Of a DNA stretch of 30,931 nt, positions 23,983 to 30,931 are shown one piece after another; within the stretch, counting starts at the first letter, position 1; each line of letters opens with the position of its first letter. The DNA comes from JBDZUZ01 sp040255445. GTDB lineage: Bacteria > Planctomycetota > Phycisphaerae > Phycisphaerales > UBA1924. Position numbers and translations under genes: made by a program. Where the stretch lies: NCBI GenBank assembly GCA_040255445.1, contig JBDZUZ010000023.1, positions 1-30,931 of the forward strand. Reading direction: 5' to 3'. A model generated the notes under the pieces. The model saw nothing but the letters and a program-made list of their open reading frames with translations. It was not told the origin of the DNA and did no database searches.

Positions 23983-25128
23983 TCATCCCGCCAGCTTCCC
24001 GCCCACCTTCAGCCCATGCCCCGTCAAGGCGATCACCGTGTCATCGCCCAGATCCTCTGCATCCTCGAACGCCGCGAACACCAGCGCCGAGGTCGGCTCC
24101 AGGCACACACCCCGCGCCAGCAGCCGTCGCCATGTGTCGATCACGCGCTCCTCGCTCACCGCCACCATCCGCCCGCCCGAGTCCCGCACCGCCCGCAGCA
24201 TCTGCCCGCCCCGCACCGGCGCGGCGATCGCAACACCCTCCGCGATCGTGGGCGTCACCTCAACCGCTACCGCCGCGTCCTCACCCCGCTCGAACGCCGC
24301 CACCAGCGGCGCACACCGCGCTGACTGCACGCCGATCAACCGCGGCATCCGATCGAGCAGCCCACTCCGCCCGAGATCCCGCAGCCCGATCGCGCACCCC
24401 AGGAGCAGCGTCCCGTTCCCCGCCGGCAGCACGATCGCCTCGGGCGCTCTCCACCCGCGCTGCTCCATCACCTCGAACAGGAACGTCTTGGTCCCGTGGA
24501 AGAAGACCGGGTTCCAACAATGACTCGCGTAGTACACATCCTCCGCGCGTGCCATCGCCGCCGCGGCCGTCGCCGCGCGATCGCCCGGCACGCGGTGGAT
24601 CTCCGCGCCCGCCGCCACCGCCTGCGCGATCTTCCCGGCCGAGGCCGACTCGGGAACGTACACCTCCGCCTTGATCCCCGCCGCGGCGGCGTACATCGCG
24701 ACCGCAGCGCCGGCGTTCCCTGATGAATCGACCAGCACGCGCCCGACGCCGATGTTCCGCGCGTGCGTCATCAGGACCGCAGCGCCGCGGTCCTTATACG
24801 ACCCGCTGGGAAACAGCGAATCCACCTTCACCGACGGGCGCCGCCCGCCCCAATCCATCGGGATCAGCGGCGTCATCATCTCGCCCAGCGTCACCGGCTC
24901 GCGGTCGAACGAGACCGGCAACGCCTCGCGGTACCGCCACAAGCCCGGCGCCCGACCGCTCAACTTCGCCGAATCGATCCGCGCATCCTCGAACTGCAGG
25001 TCGAGCAGCGCGGTCTCCGGATGGGCCACATCCGACCCCGGAACGCGCCACAGCCGCGCATCACCCGGCCACGACCGTCCATCGCTCGCAACAAAGTCCC
25101 AACGCATCGCGTCGCCCCCGCTCGGCAT
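23983..25128 (-). CDS. Threonine synthase-like PLP enzyme
   Basis: About 381 residues of the fold-type II PLP family. The PLP Lys is in LFPSGSYKDRGA, the phosphate-binding loop in DSSGNAGAAVA, with PAGNGTLLLG and a C-terminal LTGHGLK typical of threonine synthase. It would convert O-phosphohomoserine to threonine. Related enzymes include threonine dehydratase and cysteate synthase, so the substrate is not certain. It starts 13 bases after the ridA stop (ATG 25128, GTG 25131 or ATG 25107), and the pair is probably cotranscribed. RidA removes reactive enamines made by PLP enzymes of this type. Confidence 0.82.
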   Translation of the reverse strand: MPSGGDAMRWDFVASDGRSWPGDARLWRVPGSDVAHPETALLDLQFEDARIDSAKLSGRAPGLWRYREALPVSFDREPVTLGEMMTPLIPMDWGGRRPSVKVDSLFPSGSYKDRGAAVLMTHARNIGVGRVLVDSSGNAGAAVAMYAAAAGIKAEVYVPESASAGKIAQAVAAGAEIHRVPGDRAATAAAAMARAEDVYYASHCWNPVFFHGTKTFLFEVMEQRGWRAPEAIVLPAGNGTLLLGCAIGLRDLGRSGLLDRMPRLIGVQSARCAPLVAAFERGEDAAVAVEVTPTIAEGVAIAAPVRGGQMLRAVRDSGGRMVAVSEERVIDTWRRLLARGVCLEPTSALVFAAFEDAEDLGDDTVIALTGHGLKVGGKLAG

Positions 25129-25140
25129 CACGAGTCCCGC

Positions 25141-25551
25141 TCAGTCCCGCTCCACCACTCCGATCGCATCGATCTCGACCTCATACCCAAAGTGCAGAGG
25201 CCCCGTCGGCACCACCGTGCGCGCCGGCGGCATCGTCACACCCCTCGCGCGCAGGAACGCCTCGTACGCCGCGTTGACCCGCGGCCACAACGCCACATCG
25301 CTGACGTACACCGTCACCCGCACCAGCGAACGGGCCGAACTCCCCGCCGCTACCAGCACCGCCTCGACATTCAGCAGCGTCCGCTCGACCTGCTCTTCGA
25401 TCGCCGGCAGCGTTTCGCCGGCCTTGACCGGCCCGCGCGCTGGATCGATCGGCAACTGCCCCGACACGTAGATCACCCCGCCGTGCACGATCCCCTGCGA
25501 ATAGAACCCCGCCGGCTTTGGTGCGCCGATCGCAAGTACAGACCTAGGCAT
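25141..25551 (-). CDS. ridA: RidA-family enamine/imine deaminase
   Basis: 136 residues of the RidA/YjgF fold: FYSQGIVHGGVIYVSGQLPIDP, GETLPAIEEQVERTLLNVEAVL, RVTVYVSDV, and the C-terminal RTVV plus FGYEVEIDAIGVV, whose Arg is the usual catalytic residue. It hydrolyses 2-aminoacrylate or 2-iminobutyrate released by PLP enzymes, protecting other PLP proteins. The ATG at 25551 overlaps the stop of the glycosyltransferase gene by 8 bases. The threonine synthase-like gene follows within 13 bases, a sensible functional partner. Confidence 0.92.
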   Translation of the reverse strand: MPRSVLAIGAPKPAGFYSQGIVHGGVIYVSGQLPIDPARGPVKAGETLPAIEEQVERTLLNVEAVLVAAGSSARSLVRVTVYVSDVALWPRVNAAYEAFLRARGVTMPPARTVVPTGPLHFGYEVEIDAIGVVERD

Positions 25552-28024
25552 CCAGCCACCCCCGCTTCGCAAAGGCCCGGCCCCGCGACCAGTTCCGGCC
25601 CGTGTTCCACAATCCGAACACCGCCACGATCACCGCCGCCGCCTCGAAGGGCAGCGTGTACCGGTCGATCGAGGTAAACGCCAGCCACGCGATCGCCAGC
25701 GCGTGCACCGCCGTGACGACGCCCAGCGCCGCCACCAGCCACCGCCCCCGCACCACCGCGATCACCGTCCCGATCACGAAGAAGACCCCCACCGCCACGC
25801 GCAGGATCAGCCAGCCGTGCGCGGCATCGTTCAGGATTCGGGCGCTCCAATTCGATTCCCACCGCGCGGTGTTCACCGCGGTGCGCTCAAACACCCACGC
25901 GTGCGTCGTCGCCCGCGGCTCACCCAGGTCCCGTGCGGTGATCGGATGGTTCGTCCCCGTTCCCCACGACTCCCCGCGCAGCGGCTTGGTCCAGTACAGC
26001 GTCTCACCCAGCGTCCGCGATTCCGCGTACGGCCACAGCCACAGCACCTCGAGCAGGTTGCGTCCCGCCGCCTCCAGCCGGCCGATCGGGTCCCGCGCCA
26101 GCGACTCGTCGCTCACCCACGCGCCACGCTCGTCCTGACGCACCCATGGGTTGAGGTCCTCATCACCCGTGATCACCGACGAATTCGACACCGTCGAGAG
26201 GTACTCAAAGTCGCTCACCTGTCGCGACCGCTTCCCCTCGACCAGCCGCGCGGCTTCCTCCGGGCCAACCACCGCCGTCTGGTTCGGGTCCACCACACCC
26301 GCGTTCCAGCTCATCAAGAGTCGCATGTACCCCGAGCCGATCACGAACGCAGTCCGCCCGTACTGCTTCTCGTTCCGCACCACCCACGGCGCCAGGCACC
26401 CGGCCGCGACAACCCAGCCCGCGAACGCCACCACCGCCGCCCGCACGAACTCCCGCCGCGTGAACGTGTGCGACCACGCAATCCACGCCGCCGCGGCGGG
26501 CATCAGCACGACCAGCAACTGAAAGTTGCCGCGCACATACGCCCCCGCCGCGCACACGACGCCAAGCACCATGGCCTGCGCACACGCCATCACCCACATC
26601 CCCGGCGTCGCCACCGACCACCGCCGCGACAACAGCCAGAACGTCAGCGTCGCAATGAACGTCGCGACACACTCGCTCAGCCCCACCCGCGCCCACAAAG
26701 TGAGCAGCGGGTGCAACCCCACCAGCAGCACCACCACCGCCGGCCACGGCCGCGGCGTCACCCGCCGCGCGATGCTCGCCGCCATCACCGTCGTCAATAC
26801 ATGCAGCCCGGTCTGGATCGCGCCCAGCGCGAAGTTCAGGCTCCCCGCGCCCGCCAGCTTCATCGCCGCCGCCACCACCAGCCCGTACCCCGGCAGCCGC
26901 GCCGCGTTGAAGTAGCGCCAGTCGCCATCCTCCAGAATCGCCCGCGCACCCAGGAAGTAGTCGAGCGAATCCGGCGCGTACACCACCGGCGCCCACAGCA
27001 TCCCCGTCTGCACGCCGAGCACCACGAGCCACGCCACCAGTTCCGGGCTGAGCTTCGTGCTGATCCACCGCCCGCCCGGGCCCGCCGTGATCGACCAGAC
27101 CGCCCGCACGCCCAAGAGCACACCGACGATCACCAGCGAGAGCAGCCCCGCCCCGACCGCGTGTTCGCGCCAGTGGAAGCCCGGCAGCGGCCCGATCGCC
27201 AGCTCGCCCGCGCCGTCGAGTTCGTAGAGCCGCGCCCCCTTCTCCGTCTGCACCCCCCGCGCGCCCGACAGCTCGCCCATCTCCAGCGGAACGCTGGGCA
27301 ACACCACACCCAGGATCGAGCGCCGCACCATCGGCCGCGTCAGGATCGCCTCGCCGGCCGCATTTCGCCACGCCAGGTGCAGACCGTCCCCCGCCTTCGC
27401 CGGCACACGCTGCGACACCTTGATTCGCAGCGGTACCGCCTGCGGCTCTTCCAGCACAATCCGCCGCGGCTCAACCGCAGCCGATTCCAGATCCGCGACC
27501 TGCACGCCCCCATCCCACGCGATGCGCACCGTGCCTGTGTTCGGCGTCGCCGCGGTGAACAGTGTCAACTCGCCCCGCGGGAGCTCGACACGCAGCGACC
27601 CCGGCCCCGGCCCATCCGCGATCACACCGCCCTCGGTGGCGCGCCATGATCCCGTAGTCCGCGCCCGCGTCAGCAGCTCCACCGCATCGCGGCGCTCACC
27701 GCCATCGACCGAGTACCCGTACAGCCACAACCGCCGCGCAGCCCCGGTCGGCCCGCGGCCGCCGTCGTGCTCGATCGTCAGCGTTGCCGTCGTCGCCTCA
27801 ACGGGCGGCAGGATCCACGCACCGTTCTCGCGCCCGCCCCGCTCCCACGTGAGCGCCCAGTCGCCGCGGGCTTCCTCCTCCGCGGGCAGGGTCAGGTCGA
27901 ACCACACCGTCCGCTCGCACAACCCCGGCCACACCGCCAGCCACACCAGCGGACCCAGCACCACCGCCAGCAGGATCGCTGTCAGTGTGAACAAGATCCG
28001 CGATGCCAGCAGCCGACCGAGCAT
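25544..28024 (-). CDS. GT39/ArnT-like membrane glycosyltransferase
   Basis: 826 residues from the ATG at 28024, with AAAGGA just upstream. One membrane helix (8-30) is followed by a large beta-rich extracytoplasmic domain (about 35-285). Ten or so further helices begin near residue 290. After the second helix comes VVYAPDSLDYFLGAR, with the acidic residues expected for a polyprenyl-phosphate-sugar-dependent GT-C enzyme, and ARLPGYGLVV, a typical GT39-like motif. It should transfer a sugar from a lipid carrier outside the membrane; the acceptor is unknown. The N-terminal soluble domain is unusual for this family. The frame is open to 28528, but that region lies opposite the divergent GT2 gene and is not coding. 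Confidence 0.82.
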   Translation of the reverse strand: MLGRLLASRILFTLTAILLAVVLGPLVWLAVWPGLCERTVWFDLTLPAEEEARGDWALTWERGGRENGAWILPPVEATTATLTIEHDGGRGPTGAARRLWLYGYSVDGGERRDAVELLTRARTTGSWRATEGGVIADGPGPGSLRVELPRGELTLFTAATPNTGTVRIAWDGGVQVADLESAAVEPRRIVLEEPQAVPLRIKVSQRVPAKAGDGLHLAWRNAAGEAILTRPMVRRSILGVVLPSVPLEMGELSGARGVQTEKGARLYELDGAGELAIGPLPGFHWREHAVGAGLLSLVIVGVLLGVRAVWSITAGPGGRWISTKLSPELVAWLVVLGVQTGMLWAPVVYAPDSLDYFLGARAILEDGDWRYFNAARLPGYGLVVAAAMKLAGAGSLNFALGAIQTGLHVLTTVMAASIARRVTPRPWPAVVVLLVGLHPLLTLWARVGLSECVATFIATLTFWLLSRRWSVATPGMWVMACAQAMVLGVVCAAGAYVRGNFQLLVVLMPAAAAWIAWSHTFTRREFVRAAVVAFAGWVVAAGCLAPWVVRNEKQYGRTAFVIGSGYMRLLMSWNAGVVDPNQTAVVGPEEAARLVEGKRSRQVSDFEYLSTVSNSSVITGDEDLNPWVRQDERGAWVSDESLARDPIGRLEAAGRNLLEVLWLWPYAESRTLGETLYWTKPLRGESWGTGTNHPITARDLGEPRATTHAWVFERTAVNTARWESNWSARILNDAAHGWLILRVAVGVFFVIGTVIAVVRGRWLVAALGVVTAVHALAIAWLAFTSIDRYTLPFEAAAVIVAVFGLWNTGRNWSRGRAFAKRGWLDA

Positions 28025-28145
28025 GGAATCCTTTCCCGTGCATGGGGCCGCGCGCCCGGTAAGCCCGCCAACGCTGCCGCGCACGCCCCCGCAGCCAATG
28101 AGTCGAGGATAGCGCGGCTCGCACACGCCACGCTCAGAACACCAC

Positions 28146-28185
28146 TTTGTCCCTCTGTCCCTCCGTCCCTTTGTCCCTTCTTCCC
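28146..28185. repeat. 8-bp tandem repeat, TYYGTCCC type
   Basis: Units TTTGTCCC, TCTGTCCC, TCCGTCCC, TTTGTCCC, TTCTTCCC run without gaps 33 bp ahead of the family-2 glycosyltransferase start, in the divergent promoter region. Same period and pyrimidine bias as 19523-19554. Confidence 0.85.
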
Positions 28186-28217
28186 CGTCTACAGTCGTTC
28201 CGCACACGGAGGGACCA

Positions 28218-29546
28218 ATGACCGCGGCCGGATCTTCATCTCGGGGTGTTGCAGACGACGCGGCGAGGCCGCGGGCCGGTACAGACTCCAACCCCGCCGC
28301 GTTGACACCCGCCCGCCCCGCCGCTTCAACGACCGAGTTGAAGCCGTTCCGCGGCACCCGCGATGCGTCCGCCGCCGAACCCGAACTCTCCTTCGTCATC
28401 CCCTGCCTCAACGAGGCCAAGACCGTCGGCCCCTGCGTCGAGGCCGCCGTCCGCTGCCTCCGCGAGAACAACATCGATGGTGAGGTCGTCGTCGGGGACA
28501 ACGGCTCGACCGACGGCTCCCAGGACATCGCCCGCGCCGCCGGCGCCCGCGTCGTCCCCGTCCCCGTCCGCGGCTACGGCGCTGCCATCCGCGGCGGGAT
28601 CGCCGCGGCCCGCGGCAAGTACATCATCATGGGCGACTCCGATGGGCAGCACGACTTCGCCGCGTGCTTCCCCTTCGTCGAGAAACTCCGCGAGGGATAC
28701 GACGTCGTCGTCGGCTCGCGGACCAAGGGCATGGCCATGGAAGGCGCCATGACCTGGAAGAGCCGCTACATCGGCACGCCGGTGATCACGCTGGTGGGCA
28801 AGCTCCTCTTCGCCACGCCTTTCTCCGACTTCAACTGCGGCCTCCGCGGCTTTACGAAGGCGTCGTTCGAGCTCATGCACCCGCGCGCCAGCGGCATGGA
28901 GTTCGCCTCTGAGCACATCGTCAAGGCCTCGCTCCTGGCCCGCCGCGGCCGGCTCAAGCTCACCGAGATCCCGATCACGGTGCACCCCGATGGGCGCGAC
29001 CGCCCGCCGCACCTGCGGCCCTGGCGCGATGGGTGGCGGCACCTGCGCTTCATGCTCCTCCTGAGCCCGCGCTGGACGATCGCGGCGCCCTCGATGGTGA
29101 TGCTGCTCGCGGGGCTGATGATCACGCTGCTTGTCGCCGCGGGCCCGATCACGATCGGCGGCTACATGCTCGATGTGCACTCGCTGATTGCGGGCTGCCT
29201 CTTTGTGCTGCTGGGCTACAGCGGCCTGATCGCGGCGGTCGCGGCGCGGCTGTATGCGCTGCACGAAGAGATCGGCCCGCCCGACCGTTTCCTGGAGCGG
29301 CTCTCAAGCCTCTACACACTCGAACGCGGCATCCTCGCCGGCGCGGGCTTCGCGCTGCTGGGCGCTGTGCTGATCGGCTGGCTCACCTACCGGGCGTTCC
29401 TGGGCGAGGGCCTTCCGGCGGATCAGGTGACGCGGTCGCTGCGCCCGATGATCATCGGCTCCACGCTGGTGGCGATGGGCGTGCAGACGGTGCTGATGTC
29501 CTTCTTCCTCAGCATGCTCCGCATCCCCAACGAACGCCGCGCGTAG
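28218..29546 (+). CDS. Family-2 glycosyltransferase, polyprenyl-phosphate sugar synthase type
   Basis: 442 residues. After a 50-residue disordered start the GT2 domain reads LSFVIPCLNEAKTVGPCVE, VVVGDNGSTDGS, RGYGAAIRGGI and MGDSDGQHDF, where Asp140-Ser-Asp142 is the metal/nucleotide-sugar motif. Four or so membrane helices fill residues 290-435. This layout resembles dolichyl/undecaprenyl-phosphate mannose or glucose synthases, which load a sugar onto a lipid carrier at the cytoplasmic face. The divergent GT39-like gene encodes the type of enzyme that would use the product outside. GGAGG lies 5-6 bases before the ATG. Confidence 0.9.
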   Translation: MTAAGSSSRGVADDAARPRAGTDSNPAALTPARPAASTTELKPFRGTRDASAAEPELSFVIPCLNEAKTVGPCVEAAVRCLRENNIDGEVVVGDNGSTDGSQDIARAAGARVVPVPVRGYGAAIRGGIAAARGKYIIMGDSDGQHDFAACFPFVEKLREGYDVVVGSRTKGMAMEGAMTWKSRYIGTPVITLVGKLLFATPFSDFNCGLRGFTKASFELMHPRASGMEFASEHIVKASLLARRGRLKLTEIPITVHPDGRDRPPHLRPWRDGWRHLRFMLLLSPRWTIAAPSMVMLLAGLMITLLVAAGPITIGGYMLDVHSLIAGCLFVLLGYSGLIAAVAARLYALHEEIGPPDRFLERLSSLYTLERGILAGAGFALLGAVLIGWLTYRAFLGEGLPADQVTRSLRPMIIGSTLVAMGVQTVLMSFFLSMLRIPNERRA

Positions 29547-29553
29547 CGCCGTG

Positions 29554-29575
29554 GCACCGGCGACCACGCCGGTGC
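29554..29575. other. Perfect 9-bp hairpin after the GT2 gene
   Basis: GCACCGGCG, loop ACCA, CGCCGGTGC, beginning 7 bases past the GT2 stop codon. No T-run follows, so it is a weak terminator candidate; it may instead be part of the palindromic repeat cluster that fills the 304-bp gap 29547-29850. Confidence 0.45.
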
Positions 29576-29636
29576 GCAGGCGCACCCCGCGCCAACGAAC
29601 CGCGCCCTTCATCCGTCCAACGACGCGTCCGACGTG

Positions 29637-29678
29637 CCACGGCTCCGAGCCGAGGCTCTGCGAGGCGAGCAGCCGTGG
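29637..29678. repeat. REP-like palindrome
   Basis: CCACGGCT (29637-29644) pairs with AGCCGTGG (29671-29678); an inner GAGCC/GGCTC pair lies at 29647-29658. The loop has GAGGCTCTGCGAGG, shared almost exactly, in inverse orientation, with the left-edge hairpin at 14-43. Confidence 0.6.
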
Positions 29679-29724
29679 TTGGGCGCACGACAACACGAAC
29701 CGCGCGATGCCCGCACCCGCGTGC

Positions 29725-29754
29725 CACGACTGACCGGCTCTGCGGTCAGTCGTG
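29725..29754. repeat. 11-bp perfect palindrome with GGCTCTGC loop
   Basis: CACGACTGACC (29725-29735) and GGTCAGTCGTG (29744-29754) around GGCTCTGC. It is preceded by GTGC, like the neighbouring palindrome, and shares its loop core GGCTCTGCG. No T-run; a dispersed repeat is more likely than a terminator. Confidence 0.6.
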
Positions 29755-29802
29755 ATTCACCGCAAGACTGTCGGCGCCTCCGCAACACAACACGCCCGAT
29801 CC

Positions 29803-29838
29803 CGTCGCGAAGCGACGCCCCCAGCCCTCGAAGAGGGC
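29803..29838. repeat. Hairpin pair matching the left-edge cluster
   Basis: CGTCGC-GAA-GCGACG (29803-29817) and GCCCTC-GAA-GAGGGC (29824-29838). The second, with flanks, is the exact reverse complement of 199-215 (18 bases). Both loci also share a CTGGGGGCG segment next to the hairpin. Confidence 0.6.
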
Positions 29839-29850
29839 GATACGAACCTC

Positions 29851-30309
29851 CTATCCCACCCTCACCCGCGGCGCCCCTTCCATCTCAACCACCGCGTGCG
29901 ACGCCGCCACATCGCACATCATCATCCACCGCAGCTCGTTGTCTACGACCCAAACACGCCGCCACACCCGCGGCCGATACCGAAGCACATCCTCCGTGCA
30001 CATCCGAACCGCCATCCCGATGTCGCACAATACGACGACCCCATCGCGCGGCAGGAGCCCCCACTTGAAGATGTCGTTCAGGTCGGTATCGCGATCACGG
30101 AACTCGACTTGCTTGTAGACCAGGGCCGCGGCGTGCTGGAGCGCCGCATCGAGCGATGTCGCGAACGGCCGCATCCGCAGCCGCTCGGTCAGCGCCAGCA
30201 CAAACGCATCCAGTTCTTCCCTCTCGAGAACGTGATACCACGGCGGCCGCCCGCGGCATTGCTCCTTCCACCACGCCAGTTCCCGGGCATCCCCGAACGG
30301 CCACACCAT
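29851..30309 (-). CDS. Hypothetical protein, 152 residues
   Basis: Begins MVWPFGDARELAWWKEQC; the middle has RDTDLNDIFKWGLLPRDGVV and the end is rich in Trp, Met and Val (VWRRVWVVDNELRWMMMCD). It has no signal peptide or clear membrane helix, and no family is recognised. Five or more Trp and alternating Val/hydrophobic stretches suggest a compact alpha/beta domain. ATG at 30309 has only a weak GAGG upstream. An 8-bp tandem repeat lies just ahead of the gene. Neighbour upstream is another unknown protein in the same direction, 102 bases away. Confidence 0.65.
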   Translation of the reverse strand: MVWPFGDARELAWWKEQCRGRPPWYHVLEREELDAFVLALTERLRMRPFATSLDAALQHAAALVYKQVEFRDRDTDLNDIFKWGLLPRDGVVVLCDIGMAVRMCTEDVLRYRPRVWRRVWVVDNELRWMMMCDVAASHAVVEMEGAPRVRVG

Positions 30310-30324
30310 CGCGCCTCACCGCCC

Positions 30325-30355
30325 CTCATGCCTCGATGCCCACTGCCTCGATGCC
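30325..30355. repeat. 8-bp repeat, TCGATGCC type
   Basis: CTCATGCC, TCGATGCC, CACTGCC, TCGATGCC in succession, one unit a base short. It lies between the two unknown minus-strand genes, 16 bases from the start of the downstream one. Related to the octamer arrays at 19523 and 28146. Confidence 0.6.
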
Positions 30356-30411
30356 TTCCGCTCCATCACAACCTGACGTCGCCGACGCTCCCACGTGCAT
30401 CGCGGTCCGAA

Positions 30412-30876
30412 CTACTCAGTCGGAGTCTTGCCCTCACCCGACGGCTCAAACCGATCCTCCCCAGCAATCTTCGAAAACCACTCCAACAGCGCATCCTCGT
30501 CAACCTTCCGCTTCTTCCCGTAGAACACGATCGCCGCGGCGAAGGCCCGCATCACGTACTGCAGCATGCCCTCTTTGCTCAGGCCGCGGAACGGCTCTTC
30601 GCGCAGGTAGACATACACAACCGGGATGCGCGGGACCGAAGTGGTTGTGTACGTCATCAGATACTGCGGGTACGACCGCGACACCAGGATGAACGCCCGA
30701 AACGAGCCGGTCGGGTGCGACCGCAGTACTGACTGGACGAACGGATCCCCATTCAGCCGCTTGTCAACCTGCCAGACAGTTTCGATCAGACCGCGGAGAT
30801 GCACGTTCTGTCCATCCGATACGGACGACAGACGCAACGGTCGGTTGCACCAGGCATCAATCTCGGCGTGTTTCAA
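30412..30876 (-). CDS. Hypothetical protein, possibly cut by the window edge
   Basis: 154 residues from a TTG at 30876, the first start codon in the window. The frame has no stop between there and the edge (upstream codons read ESAIRGPPQLKHAE), so the true start may lie outside and the gene be partial. A region RAFILVSRSYPQYLMTY plus IPVVYVYLREEPFRGL and FAAAIVFYGKKRKVDEDAL suggests a mixed alpha/beta cytoplasmic domain. No family recognised. Could be cotranscribed with the 152-residue gene downstream. Confidence 0.6.
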   Translation of the reverse strand: MKHAEIDAWCNRPLRLSSVSDGQNVHLRGLIETVWQVDKRLNGDPFVQSVLRSHPTGSFRAFILVSRSYPQYLMTYTTTSVPRIPVVYVYLREEPFRGLSKEGMLQYVMRAFAAAIVFYGKKRKVDEDALLEWFSKIAGEDRFEPSGEGKTPTE

Positions 30877-30931
30877 CTGAGGTGGCCCACGAATGGCGGA
30901 CTCAACGGGGAGCCGGCATACTCGCCGGTGA

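Noticed and set aside
25703..27649. A 648-codon + strand frame rich in Arg, His and Pro
   Set aside because: Antisense to the membrane glycosyltransferase; the composition is that of a complement of a hydrophobic protein.
28025..28528. N-terminal extension of the GT39-like protein
   Set aside because: The frame is open but overlaps the divergent GT2 gene; the real start with membrane helix and ribosome-binding site is at 28024.
29725..29754. Terminator for the GT2 gene
   Set aside because: No T-run on either side, and it is nearly 180 bp from the stop; it shares loop sequence with a repeat family.
1..30931. tRNA, rRNA, CRISPR array or insertion sequence
   Set aside because: No cloverleaf, no direct repeats with spacers of CRISPR length and no transposase motif were recognised by eye in either strand.

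Overview
This is a GC-rich, densely coded bacterial chromosome segment. The best guess is a planctomycete of the Phycisphaerae type. The evidence is a planctomycete-style pseudopilin (leader GGFTLIELLVVIAIIALL with a C-terminal His...DG motif), a VIT/von Willebrand A protein, a LysW amino-group-carrier pathway, and many short intergenic tandem and palindromic repeats. The assignment comes from protein character, not from a marker gene. I saw no tRNA, rRNA, CRISPR array, transposase or phage gene.

Layout. 1-306: hairpins and a 9-bp tandem repeat at the left edge. 307-2686: an unknown protein (-), then NAD kinase and a pseudopilin overlapping on the + strand. 2710-7955 (-): a VIT/vWA secreted protein, a terminator, then an OmpR-type response regulator translationally coupled to a sensor kinase. 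8249-10120 (+): a lipoprotein ending in a tandem repeat, and a short-chain dehydrogenase. 10174-13201 (-): a copper module in the order CsoR operator, CopZ-like chaperone, CsoR, CopA. 13232-14713: a DUF1275 membrane protein and a Phd/ParE-type toxin-antitoxin pair. 14723-19366 (-): a LysW-dependent lysine (or ornithine) pathway, lysW-lysX-lysY-lysZ-lysK. 19849-23901: a DEAD-box RNA helicase (+) with its own terminator, and a convergent hybrid histidine kinase (-). 23983-28024 (-): a GT39-like membrane glycosyltransferase, RidA, and a threonine synthase-like enzyme. 28218-29546 (+): a divergent family-2 glycosyltransferase of the polyprenyl-phosphate sugar synthase type. 29547-30931: palindromic repeats and two unknown proteins (-), the last possibly cut by the window edge.

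The most interesting signal is ahead of lysW. A 31-codon reading frame carries four lysine codons within eight positions (TKKAAKTAK). It is followed by a strong terminator (9-bp GC stem, TTTTTT) that lies between this frame and lysW. A segment inside the frame is complementary to the 5' arm and loop of that terminator. This is the architecture of a ribosome-mediated transcription attenuator that senses charged lysine tRNA, and it suggests the operon makes lysine. The copper module has a second clear control element: a perfect 19-bp CsoR-type palindrome overlapping a consensus -10 box (TATAAT) placed so that the chaperone mRNA may be leaderless.
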